NCBI GenBank assembly: GCA_023415235.1
Contig: JAEZLP010000012.1
Coordinates: 56,685 to 120,684, forward strand
Direction of reading: 5' to 3'
Source: Bacillota bacterium
Lineage (GTDB): Bacteria; Bacillota; Clostridia; Peptostreptococcales; Anaerovoracaceae
DNA length: 64,000 nucleotides
This document shows, one piece after another, positions 52,061 to 59,222 of the stretch. Both the position numbers and the translations under genes were made by a program. A model generated the notes under the pieces. That model made no database searches. It was not told where the DNA came from and saw only the letters and a program-made list of their open reading frames with translations. The stretch's first letter is position 1; each line of letters opens with the position of its first letter.

Positions 52061-53410
52061 CTACAGTTTTACATCGTCATAGGCATTTTTGCCATACAGC
52101 AAGCCGCCGATAATGGCGATCATACAAATCACGACAAAGATGATGAACTGTGGGTTTGTCAAGCCGCCGATCAGCACAAAGAGGGAACCCAGGGTTGCGA
52201 AGATCGGGAATACGATTCCGTACCACACGCCCTTGACCTTGCCCTCTCTCCAGAGGCGGAATACCTGATAATATAATACGATGTACAGCAAATAGCTCAT
52301 GGAGATCGCAATTTCGGCAATATCTCCGTTGATCAGCAGGCTGTATTCGTTTTGCGCCCAATGGATCACCCACCAAACTCCGCATACTGCAATTGCAAAT
52401 AAGGCTGAGTTTACCGGCATATTGATCTTGGGGTTGATCTTTTTCAGAGAATTGGAGAAGGGGATCGCGTTTCTCAGCGCCAAAGAATAAGGCAGCCGGA
52501 TGTATCCCAGAATAACGCCGTTGACGGTACCCATTACGGAAATGGTTACAAATACATAAATGATCGATGCAAAGGTGCTGCCAAACAGAGCGTTCGCCAC
52601 TGCGGCGACGGATCCGTCTCCCAGCTCCATAACCGCATCCGTTCCAAGGAATCCGGTGATGCCAAGGAAGTACATCAGGTAAGCAGCTAGCACAAACAGC
52701 GGAGCCGCAACCAGTGCCTTCGGCACATTTCTTTTCGAGTTTCTCACCTCGTGGGCAACGGCCATGGAAACGACCCAGCCATCAAAGGAGAAGGCAATGG
52801 GTCCGATTGCTGCAACCCAACCCAGGGTTTTGGTGGCTTCGATTGCTGCCGGGGTGGGGTTCTGGATCACGGAGATGGGATCACCGAAAATCAGTCCTCC
52901 GATAGCGATGGCAAACAGGGGAATCAGCTTGATAATGACCGCGGCCTCCTGGAACCAGCCGCCGATCTTGGCGGACAGGATATTATACAGGAAGCAGATG
53001 AAGAACCATATCAGTCCGATTCCGAACTGGCTCATGAAGGTCATCTCCCAGCCCATGGTCAGGCTGACATAAATGCCGACTACCCAGGAGATCAGAACCG
53101 TCAGGGTCGGATAGTAGATGAATACCTGAAACCATCCGAACATACAAGCCCATCTTTTACCGATAAATTCGTTGGCATAGGTGATGACGCCGCCGGGCTT
53201 GTCGGTCAATGCGGCCAGCTGGCTGAAGGTCAGACACCCGAAAATAATAGTAAACGCAGCGATGCAGAATACCAATACGGCAAGTCCCACATTTCCGCCG
53301 GTATAGCCCAACATGTCGTCGGACTTGAAGAAAATACCGGAACCGATAACGATTCCTACGATCATGGCAATTGTTGTGAACAAGCCATATTCGCGCTTTT
53401 GCTGCTCCAT
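52061..53410 (-). CDS. APC-family amino-acid permease
   Basis: A 449-residue membrane protein with 12 predicted helices. The start YGLFTTIAMIVGIVIGSGIFFKSDD is the APC helix-1 substrate-binding break (G-S-G), and YANEFIGKRWACMFGW is typical of the LAT-like branch that exchanges neutral or aromatic amino acids. ATG 53410 lies 9 bases after AAAGGAG; a longer frame adds 8 codons without a site. Upstream of it is cysK on the same strand. Confidence 0.9.
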   Translation of the reverse strand: MEQQKREYGLFTTIAMIVGIVIGSGIFFKSDDMLGYTGGNVGLAVLVFCIAAFTIIFGCLTFSQLAALTDKPGGVITYANEFIGKRWACMFGWFQVFIYYPTLTVLISWVVGIYVSLTMGWEMTFMSQFGIGLIWFFICFLYNILSAKIGGWFQEAAVIIKLIPLFAIAIGGLIFGDPISVIQNPTPAAIEATKTLGWVAAIGPIAFSFDGWVVSMAVAHEVRNSKRNVPKALVAAPLFVLAAYLMYFLGITGFLGTDAVMELGDGSVAAVANALFGSTFASIIYVFVTISVMGTVNGVILGYIRLPYSLALRNAIPFSNSLKKINPKINMPVNSALFAIAVCGVWWVIHWAQNEYSLLINGDIAEIAISMSYLLYIVLYYQVFRLWREGKVKGVWYGIVFPIFATLGSLFVLIGGLTNPQFIIFVVICMIAIIGGLLYGKNAYDDVKL

Positions 53411-53474
53411 AATCACACGCTCCTTTAAAATCATACATTAGAAATAAGATTATTCCGTGTCCCCCGCCCAGTTC

Positions 53475-54404
53475 CTAAGCAAACAGGTCGGATGACAAAT
53501 AGCGTTCTCCGGAATCAGGCAGGAGTATCACAATGTTCTTCCCTGCATTTTCCGGTCGTTTGGCCAGGAGAGTCCCTGCAAACAACGCGGCTCCGGAGGA
53601 GATTCCCACAAGAAGACCTTCCGTACGGGCAAGCAGTCTTGTGGCTTGGAAGGCGTCTTCGGCCTTCACTTTGATGATTTCATCCAGAATATTGACGTTA
53701 AGCACTGCGGGAACAAAGCCTGCGCCAATACCCTGAAGTCTATGCGGACCCGCTTCTCCTCCGGACAAAACCGGAGAATCATACGGCTCAACAGCAACTA
53801 TTTTAACAAACCGGCTCTTTTCCTTCAAGCCTTCTCCGACGCCGGTAACCGTCCCTCCCGTTCCGACTCCGGCAACAAAGATATCCACCTGGCCGTCCGT
53901 GTCCTTCCATATCTCCTCCGCGGTGGTTTTTTTGTGGATCGCCGGGTTGGCGGGATTTGTGAACTGACCTGGAATAAAGGAGTTCGGAATTTCGGCAGCC
54001 AGCTTTTCCGCTTCTGCTATGGCGCCCCTCATGCCGTCAGATGCCGGTGTCAGCACAAGCTCCGCCCCCAAGGCCATCAGAAGCTTTCTTCGCTCCAGAC
54101 TCATGCTTTCCGGCATGGTCAGAATCGTCCGGTAGCCTCTTGCGGTGGCAACAAAGGCAAGTCCGATCCCGGTGTTTCCGCTGGTCGGTTCTATAATCAC
54201 ACTGTTTGGCTTAAGCTTGCCGCTTTTTTCAGCATCCTCGATCATCGCCAAAGCAGCGCGGTCTTTTACGCTTCCCAAGGGATTGAAATATTCCAGCTTC
54301 GCAATCAATTTGGCATTTTCTGCGCCAACCGTCCGGCTGTACCGGGCAAGATGAAGCAACGGCGTATTCCCTACAAGTTCTGTCAAGTTGTTGGAAATTT
54401 TCAT
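53475..54404 (-). CDS. cysK: Cysteine synthase (O-acetylserine sulfhydrylase)
   Basis: A 309-residue PLP enzyme making cysteine from O-acetylserine and sulfide. The PLP lysine is in LGSVKDRAAL, the substrate loop is EPTSGNTGIGLAF, and the phosphate loop GTGGTVTG. GGAGGTG precedes the ATG by 5 bases. It lies between an EamA transporter gene and the APC permease gene, which may share its transcript. Confidence 0.96.
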   Translation of the reverse strand: MKISNNLTELVGNTPLLHLARYSRTVGAENAKLIAKLEYFNPLGSVKDRAALAMIEDAEKSGKLKPNSVIIEPTSGNTGIGLAFVATARGYRTILTMPESMSLERRKLLMALGAELVLTPASDGMRGAIAEAEKLAAEIPNSFIPGQFTNPANPAIHKKTTAEEIWKDTDGQVDIFVAGVGTGGTVTGVGEGLKEKSRFVKIVAVEPYDSPVLSGGEAGPHRLQGIGAGFVPAVLNVNILDEIIKVKAEDAFQATRLLARTEGLLVGISSGAALFAGTLLAKRPENAGKNIVILLPDSGERYLSSDLFA

Positions 54405-54419
54405 AAGAACACCTCCATA

Positions 54420-55391
54420 TCACGAAATGCTTTCCGGCTTTCCTCTGTCCGGAAGCTGGGAAATGATAATCGCTGCAAACATCAGAATGCAGCCTGTGGT
54501 TTCTCTCGGCGTCATGATCTCCTTCAGGAGTAAAAATCCGAAAACAGCGGCAAACACAGACTCCAGACTCAGGATAAGGGATGCAACCGTTGGGTTGGTA
54601 TATTTCTGACCCAGGATTTGGAAGGTAAATCCGACGCCTCCCGACAGGATGCCCGCATACAGGATGGGAATCGCACAATCGATGATTGCAGATAGTGATA
54701 TGTCTTCAAAGATCAGCGATCCGATAAAACAAATCCCCGCTACAACAGCAAACTGATACATGGACATTTTAACGGGATCCGACACCTTGGGCAGAAAGTG
54801 GTCAATGGCCAGAATATGGGCCGCCCAAAATCCAGCCCCGATAAGCACGATCAGATCTCCCGGCGCGATGGTGAAGGAGCTTGTTATGCACAGGAAATAC
54901 AGCCCGATTGTGCCCAGCGCAACACCGATCCAGCATTTCAGCCCCGGTCTGTGTTTCAGAACCACGCTGAAAAGCGGCACCAATACGATGTATAAGGCTG
55001 TGATAAATCCCGTTTTTCCGGCCGAGGTGGAAACCAGTCCAACCTGCTGAAAAACGGTGGCCGTACATAATATGCAGCCGCATACAAGACTGGCCATAAA
55101 GAGTATCTTCTTCTCTTCCCTGCGTTCTTCGGGGGTCAGTTCCTTTTTGGCCTCCGTTTCATCCCGAGCTTCCTTCATCGACGACCGGTTGAGGAAATGT
55201 ACGATCGGAATTAATACAAGCGTCGCAAGCACAAATCTCGTCCAGCTGAACGTAAGCGGTCCCACATAGTCCATGCCCACTCTTTGCGCAACGAAAGCCG
55301 ATCCCCAGATAATGGCTGTTGTGAGCAATAAGAAATTACCCTTCAATTGCTTCTTATCCAAGCTAGCACACTCCTGTTCACCTGACCGCAT
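54420..55391 (-). CDS. EamA/DMT-family transporter
   Basis: A membrane protein with ten helices in two EamA repeats (first GNFLLLTTAIIWGSAFVAQRVGMDYV; second GDLIVLIGAGFWAAHILAIDHF). A charged Glu/Lys-rich loop splits the first repeat (about residues 78-95). Family members export amino acids or other metabolites. The start is ambiguous: ATG 55391 after GAGGAAG is listed (323 residues), but a TTG near 55361 (LDKKQLKGN) after AGGAG fits homologues well, and ATG 55409 is also possible. Next to cysK, it might export cysteine-related metabolites, a guess from position. Confidence 0.88.
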   Translation of the reverse strand: MRSGEQECASLDKKQLKGNFLLLTTAIIWGSAFVAQRVGMDYVGPLTFSWTRFVLATLVLIPIVHFLNRSSMKEARDETEAKKELTPEERREEKKILFMASLVCGCILCTATVFQQVGLVSTSAGKTGFITALYIVLVPLFSVVLKHRPGLKCWIGVALGTIGLYFLCITSSFTIAPGDLIVLIGAGFWAAHILAIDHFLPKVSDPVKMSMYQFAVVAGICFIGSLIFEDISLSAIIDCAIPILYAGILSGGVGFTFQILGQKYTNPTVASLILSLESVFAAVFGFLLLKEIMTPRETTGCILMFAAIIISQLPDRGKPESIS

Positions 55392-55536
55392 AAAACAATT
55401 CTTCCTCATATAGGCTGCAGCAGCTTTACGTAAATGCGTCAGGATTTATACATAATGAATAATTCCCTCAATAGTATAGTTCAAATAAATACCAAAAGCA
55501 ATCATAACAGCAGGATTATTAAAGTTTGATATCATA

Positions 55537-57405
55537 TCATTTCTGTGTCGGTACTATGATTTCCACAACGGTCCCCTCGCCCGGCTTGCTCGCTATCTTG
55601 AGTTCCGTACCGAATTTCAGCCTGAGCCTCCCGTTGATGTTCGTCAATCCCGATGATGAGGTGCCTCCGCTGTATATTTCTTTTATTTTATCTTCAGTCA
55701 TGCCAATCCCGTCGTCTTCCACACGGATCACGGTGTCGCCTTTTTCGTTCCATACACTGATTTTCACATTGCCTCCTTCCGAACGGGGCATCAATCCATG
55801 GCGCACGGCATTTTCGACGATGGGCTGAATGCAGAGTACGGGAACCATCACCTGAAGATTTTCGTCAATCGCGTATTCCACATTGAGCCGGTCCTGATAA
55901 CGAGCTTTTTCGATGGAAAGATAAGCCTTAACAAAATCCATCTCCTTGGAGAGCGTAGTCAGACCCGAGGTGTTGCTGAAATCGAAGCAGCCCCTGAGAT
56001 AGTCTGAAAAATCCAGCAGCAGCTCTTTCGCTTTTTGAGGCTGGGTTCCGGTCATATGGGAGATGGCGCTTAGCGCGTTGTAAATGAAATGAGGCTTGAT
56101 CTGGGCCTGAAGAAAAGCGAGGTCCGTTTCATGCAGCTTGTCATACAGCTCCTCTTTCTCCTCAATAAACCTGATATATTGGATGGCCATGATAAAGGAC
56201 TGGGTCACAGCGAAGGCCACAAGGCCCGCCCCCAACCGGTAGCCCGTGTCAAGAAGCTGCAGATAAACAAGAATATCGTTCACCACAACCGCTACGATGA
56301 CAAGGGTGCCTGCAAGATAGAGCATCGCCTCTCTTGTTTTGTCCCTGATAGCCAGCAGGGCTACGTAGAAACCAATGGCGCTCACTTTGACAGGCACGAT
56401 AAGATATACGAAAAACATGCAGGAATATACGTATGGGTCCGTCAGCACAATCAGGAGCATATAAATAAAGCTGACCGCGCACAGCCCTTGGACATAACGC
56501 TTGGAGATGTATTCATGGAATATGAAATAAACATAAAGCAGCATAGAGACCGTAAGAACCGGTATGGTCATCGTAACAATTCCGGAGCCGATCTCAAAGG
56601 AAAGCTGCGGGAAAATCTCCATGATATAGGTTACGTTTGTAATCAGCCCCCTCAACGCCACTGCGATGCAGAACACGGCAAAGCAAAGAAGCTTGTAGTC
56701 CTTTTTCCTGCCCATAAACAGCACCAGATGATAAAGCCCTGAAAAGAGACAGATTCCTACCAGAATCAGGTCGATGGCAGTTTCCGCGGTCTCGATCCGG
56801 AAAATATCGTCAACCGTTCCCAATACGAAGCTTTGCCCTACTCCTCCATATACGTGGGTGCGGTTTTCAAGCTGAAGGATGATCTCGATCCGGCTGCCGG
56901 GGAGTTCAAACATAAACGAATCCGGGTCAAGATAGCGGAAGGAAGTACCGCCCAGCGCACCGTTTCCGACCAACAGGCTTCCATTTATGTACAGGGCGTA
57001 CTCCGTATACAGCTCCGGTATGGAGATTGCCATCATTTCTTCCCGGATGTTCGTATCGATCACCAGCCTGTAGGTCGCTTTTCCCTTCGACGGCAGGTTC
57101 AGCCCTTCATATTTTGTCCAATAAACCGGAACGGGATAGTTTCCCGTTATCTGTGGAGAACCTGTTTTGAATTCTTCCGGCATAATGCTCCGGTCCCAGT
57201 AAAATTCCCAGTTTCCGTCCAGCGCAACATTTCCGCCGTCCTCAAAATCCCACTCCGTGAGGTCCAGCTTTCCCTGCTCCACGACGGCTTTTCGCGACTG
57301 GGAGAATTGGCCCAGGAGTAATAACAGCACGAAAAGAATGATGATCGTTCCGACTGCAATCACCAATGGTATTACCATCTGCGAAATTCCGATCCGGTTA
57401 TTCAT
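55537..57405 (-). CDS. Sensor histidine kinase with 7TMR-DISM input (LytS-type kinase core)
   Basis: A 622-residue membrane kinase. One N-terminal helix (about 10-33) leads to an external jelly-roll-like 7TMR-DISM domain (about 45-185; LDGNWEFYWDR, GKATYRLVID). Seven membrane helices (about 195-400) and a short coiled coil follow. The kinase core has LQAQIKPHFIYNALSAI (phospho-accepting His) and an HATPase with CIQPIVENAVRHGL and VEDDGIGM. This core normally pairs with LytTR or AraC-type response regulators, but none is adjacent. ATG 57405 has GGAG 7 bases upstream. The ligand may be a carbohydrate or wall fragment, judged only by the family. Confidence 0.9.
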   Translation of the reverse strand: MNNRIGISQMVIPLVIAVGTIIILFVLLLLLGQFSQSRKAVVEQGKLDLTEWDFEDGGNVALDGNWEFYWDRSIMPEEFKTGSPQITGNYPVPVYWTKYEGLNLPSKGKATYRLVIDTNIREEMMAISIPELYTEYALYINGSLLVGNGALGGTSFRYLDPDSFMFELPGSRIEIILQLENRTHVYGGVGQSFVLGTVDDIFRIETAETAIDLILVGICLFSGLYHLVLFMGRKKDYKLLCFAVFCIAVALRGLITNVTYIMEIFPQLSFEIGSGIVTMTIPVLTVSMLLYVYFIFHEYISKRYVQGLCAVSFIYMLLIVLTDPYVYSCMFFVYLIVPVKVSAIGFYVALLAIRDKTREAMLYLAGTLVIVAVVVNDILVYLQLLDTGYRLGAGLVAFAVTQSFIMAIQYIRFIEEKEELYDKLHETDLAFLQAQIKPHFIYNALSAISHMTGTQPQKAKELLLDFSDYLRGCFDFSNTSGLTTLSKEMDFVKAYLSIEKARYQDRLNVEYAIDENLQVMVPVLCIQPIVENAVRHGLMPRSEGGNVKISVWNEKGDTVIRVEDDGIGMTEDKIKEIYSGGTSSSGLTNINGRLRLKFGTELKIASKPGEGTVVEIIVPTQK

Positions 57406-57483
57406 CAAACTTCTCCAGTTTTTTGTATATTTTACCATTATAATTGTATCAAAAAAAGAAAGGGATGTCTTGCAAAAAATCAG

Positions 57484-57512
57484 TTGACATTGTAGCTGTT
57501 TCCTGCTATTAT
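57484..57512 (+). promoter_or_regulatory. Strong promoter of the RsgA-RNHCP leader
   Basis: Perfect TTGACA (57484-57489), 17 bases, TATTAT (57507-57512) on the plus strand. Transcription would begin near 57519, about 250 bases before the GTPase gene, creating a long leader. Confidence 0.8.
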
Positions 57513-57543
57513 CTAAAATCGGTAAAATACTTAAAAAGAAAGG

Positions 57544-57630
57544 ATGAATTTTGTGTCGGCAATATTTGTAAATAAGGCAATAGCATATGGTGTACTGTCG
57601 GCATGCAGCCTCCTGGGAATTAGGGTCTGA
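57544..57630 (+). CDS. Putative leader peptide upstream of the RsgA-RNHCP gene
   Basis: A 28-codon frame just after the promoter: MNFVSAIFVNKAIAYGVLSA then CSLLGIRV. Either ATG 57544 or the in-frame GTG 57553 (9 bases after AAGAAAGG, a better spacing) could start it. It is followed by a rho-independent terminator and then the main gene. The short hydrophobic peptide contains Ile-Phe-Val, as in the IFVI stall motif of ErmC-type macrolide-sensing leaders. Whether it is translated or stalls ribosomes is unproven. Confidence 0.5.
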   Translation: MNFVSAIFVNKAIAYGVLSACSLLGIRV

Positions 57631-57672
57631 TTTTTCATCCAAAAGCCTTATTTTGATATGGTTTTATTTCCT

Positions 57673-57705
57673 GACCGCAGGTGATTGTCGCCGTGCGGTT
57701 TTTTT
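57673..57705 (+). terminator. Attenuator-like terminator before the RsgA-RNHCP gene
   Basis: CCGCA-GGTGA, TTG loop, TCGCC-x-TGCGG followed by seven T on the plus strand. It lies 43 bases after the leader-peptide stop and about 65 bases before the ATG of the GTPase. With a strong promoter upstream and no other gene between, it is best read as a conditional terminator. Confidence 0.8.
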
Positions 57706-57771
57706 GCATGGTTTCGGCAGTACACATACGCGGCATTTTATTTTTCGCATTAAATCAGGGAGAAACCATAT

Positions 57772-59100
57772 ATGAAAAGAAATAAGAAAAACGCAGGAGC
57801 AGCCAGCCATCCCAAAAATGATGAGGCGGAACTGTTCCCTACCGTTGTTGCAAATATTACGAACAAGCAAATTTTTATCCTGTTTAAAGGAAAACAGATT
57901 CCTTGCATGATTCCCGGCGCCCTTGCCTCTCAAAGAAATTCTCTGGCCGTAGGCGACAAGGTACAGGTCAGCCATGTGGGAAACGATCAATTTAAGCTGA
58001 TCCAAATTCTGCCGAGAGAAACAGCCCTGTATCGGGGAAACCGCCGTTTGCCGGGAGAGGAAATCCTGGTTGCGGCCAATATCCAGTTCTTATTGGCGGT
58101 AGTGCCCGCAGAGGATCTGATCCATCAGACGGGCTATCCGGAGGCCGCCTTAATCGCCGCTCGGCGTACGGGAGTCGATGCAGGATTATTTATCAGCAAA
58201 TGGGATCGGATCGGCGACAGAGCCCAAGCATTGGTACGGGAAAAATCAGCGCTTTACAGCGGCTTCACCGGCCCGGTCTCGATGGGGTCTGCGCAGGAAG
58301 CCGGTGAAGAATTGATTCAGGCGGTCAAGGGAAAAACCACTGTCGTAACAGGGGACCGAGGCTGCGGCAAAACATCATTGATTCATAGCATTTTGGCCGG
58401 GCTCGGGGCGGATCACGCCGATGGCGTCAATCCTGCAAGCACTCATTCCGTTACACTGCATGTCGGCCCCGGAGAAACCTTTTTGATCGATGTTCCGGGC
58501 TTCAGGGACTTCTCCCTGAACCGGATTACAGAAGAGGAGCGTGGCTCGGTTTTCCCCGAAATCGCGCGTCTGGCTGAAAAATGCTATTTCAGCAGCTGCA
58601 CCCATACCCATGAGGAGGGCTGTCAGGTCATTGAGGCGCTTCGATCCGGAGACATTAAAAAAGAGCGCTACCACGCTTATCAAGGCATGGCCGGATCAAA
58701 CCCGGAGCCCAAGACCCGAAAAAGTGAAGCTTCGGGAATCGATTATCGCCATGCCCCCTGTACGGAGAGCTTTGTCTGCAAGGTATGCGGAACCCTTGTT
58801 ATTCCCGAGGGCGCCGGAAGCCGCCACCGCAACCACTGCCCCAAATGCCTTTCCAGTATCCATGTGGATGAGGAGCCCGGAGACCGGGCTTCCCTGTGTC
58901 ACGGCATCATGGATCCCGTCAGCGTATGGGTACGCAAAAATGGAGAGTGGGCCATCATTCACAGATGCCGGTTGTGCGGCGCTTTCAGCTCCAACCGGAT
59001 CGCAGCGGATGACAATCCGATGCTGCTGATGTCCATCGCAGTCCGGCCCCTGTCCGCACCTCCCTTCCCGCTGAATGATTTGACATCCTTTCATAGTTGA
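57772..59100 (+). CDS. RsgA-like circularly permuted GTPase fused to an RNHCP zinc-ribbon domain
   Basis: A 442-residue protein. Residues ~20-85 are an OB-like fold. Residues ~95-270 form a permuted GTPase with G4-like SKWD, then G1 GDRGCGKTS and G3 DVPGF; the order G4-G1-G3 is the RsgA/YjeQ hallmark. The zinc motif C-x4-C-x-H-x5-C follows (SSCTHTHEEGC). After a short linker comes an RNHCP domain (about 330-425: FVCKVCGTLVIP, RNHCPKCLSSIHVD, GDRASLCHG, HRCRLCG). RsgA matures the 30S subunit. Here the usual switch motif RHTT is replaced by THSVT and G4 starts with Ser, so hydrolysis or specificity may differ. Probably a specialised ribosome-linked paralogue, controlled by the leader upstream. 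Confidence 0.85.
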   Translation: MKRNKKNAGAASHPKNDEAELFPTVVANITNKQIFILFKGKQIPCMIPGALASQRNSLAVGDKVQVSHVGNDQFKLIQILPRETALYRGNRRLPGEEILVAANIQFLLAVVPAEDLIHQTGYPEAALIAARRTGVDAGLFISKWDRIGDRAQALVREKSALYSGFTGPVSMGSAQEAGEELIQAVKGKTTVVTGDRGCGKTSLIHSILAGLGADHADGVNPASTHSVTLHVGPGETFLIDVPGFRDFSLNRITEEERGSVFPEIARLAEKCYFSSCTHTHEEGCQVIEALRSGDIKKERYHAYQGMAGSNPEPKTRKSEASGIDYRHAPCTESFVCKVCGTLVIPEGAGSRHRNHCPKCLSSIHVDEEPGDRASLCHGIMDPVSVWVRKNGEWAIIHRCRLCGAFSSNRIAADDNPMLLMSIAVRPLSAPPFPLNDLTSFHS

Positions 59101-59118
59101 AAATTCTATATATCAACT

Positions 59119-59148
59119 AAAAGGCATCCCCAGTTGGGATGCCTTTTG
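59119..59148. terminator. Bidirectional terminator after the RsgA-RNHCP gene
   Basis: AAAAGGCATCCC / GGGATGCCTTTT arms (59119-59130, 59135-59146) with a 4-nt loop between converging genes. Confidence 0.9.
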
Positions 59149-59222
59149 TCGTTCCTTGTCTTCAACCCCGGCAGAGGTGGCTTGATGCCATGCCTCAAAC
59201 AGACGTTTTTTTGATAATCCGG

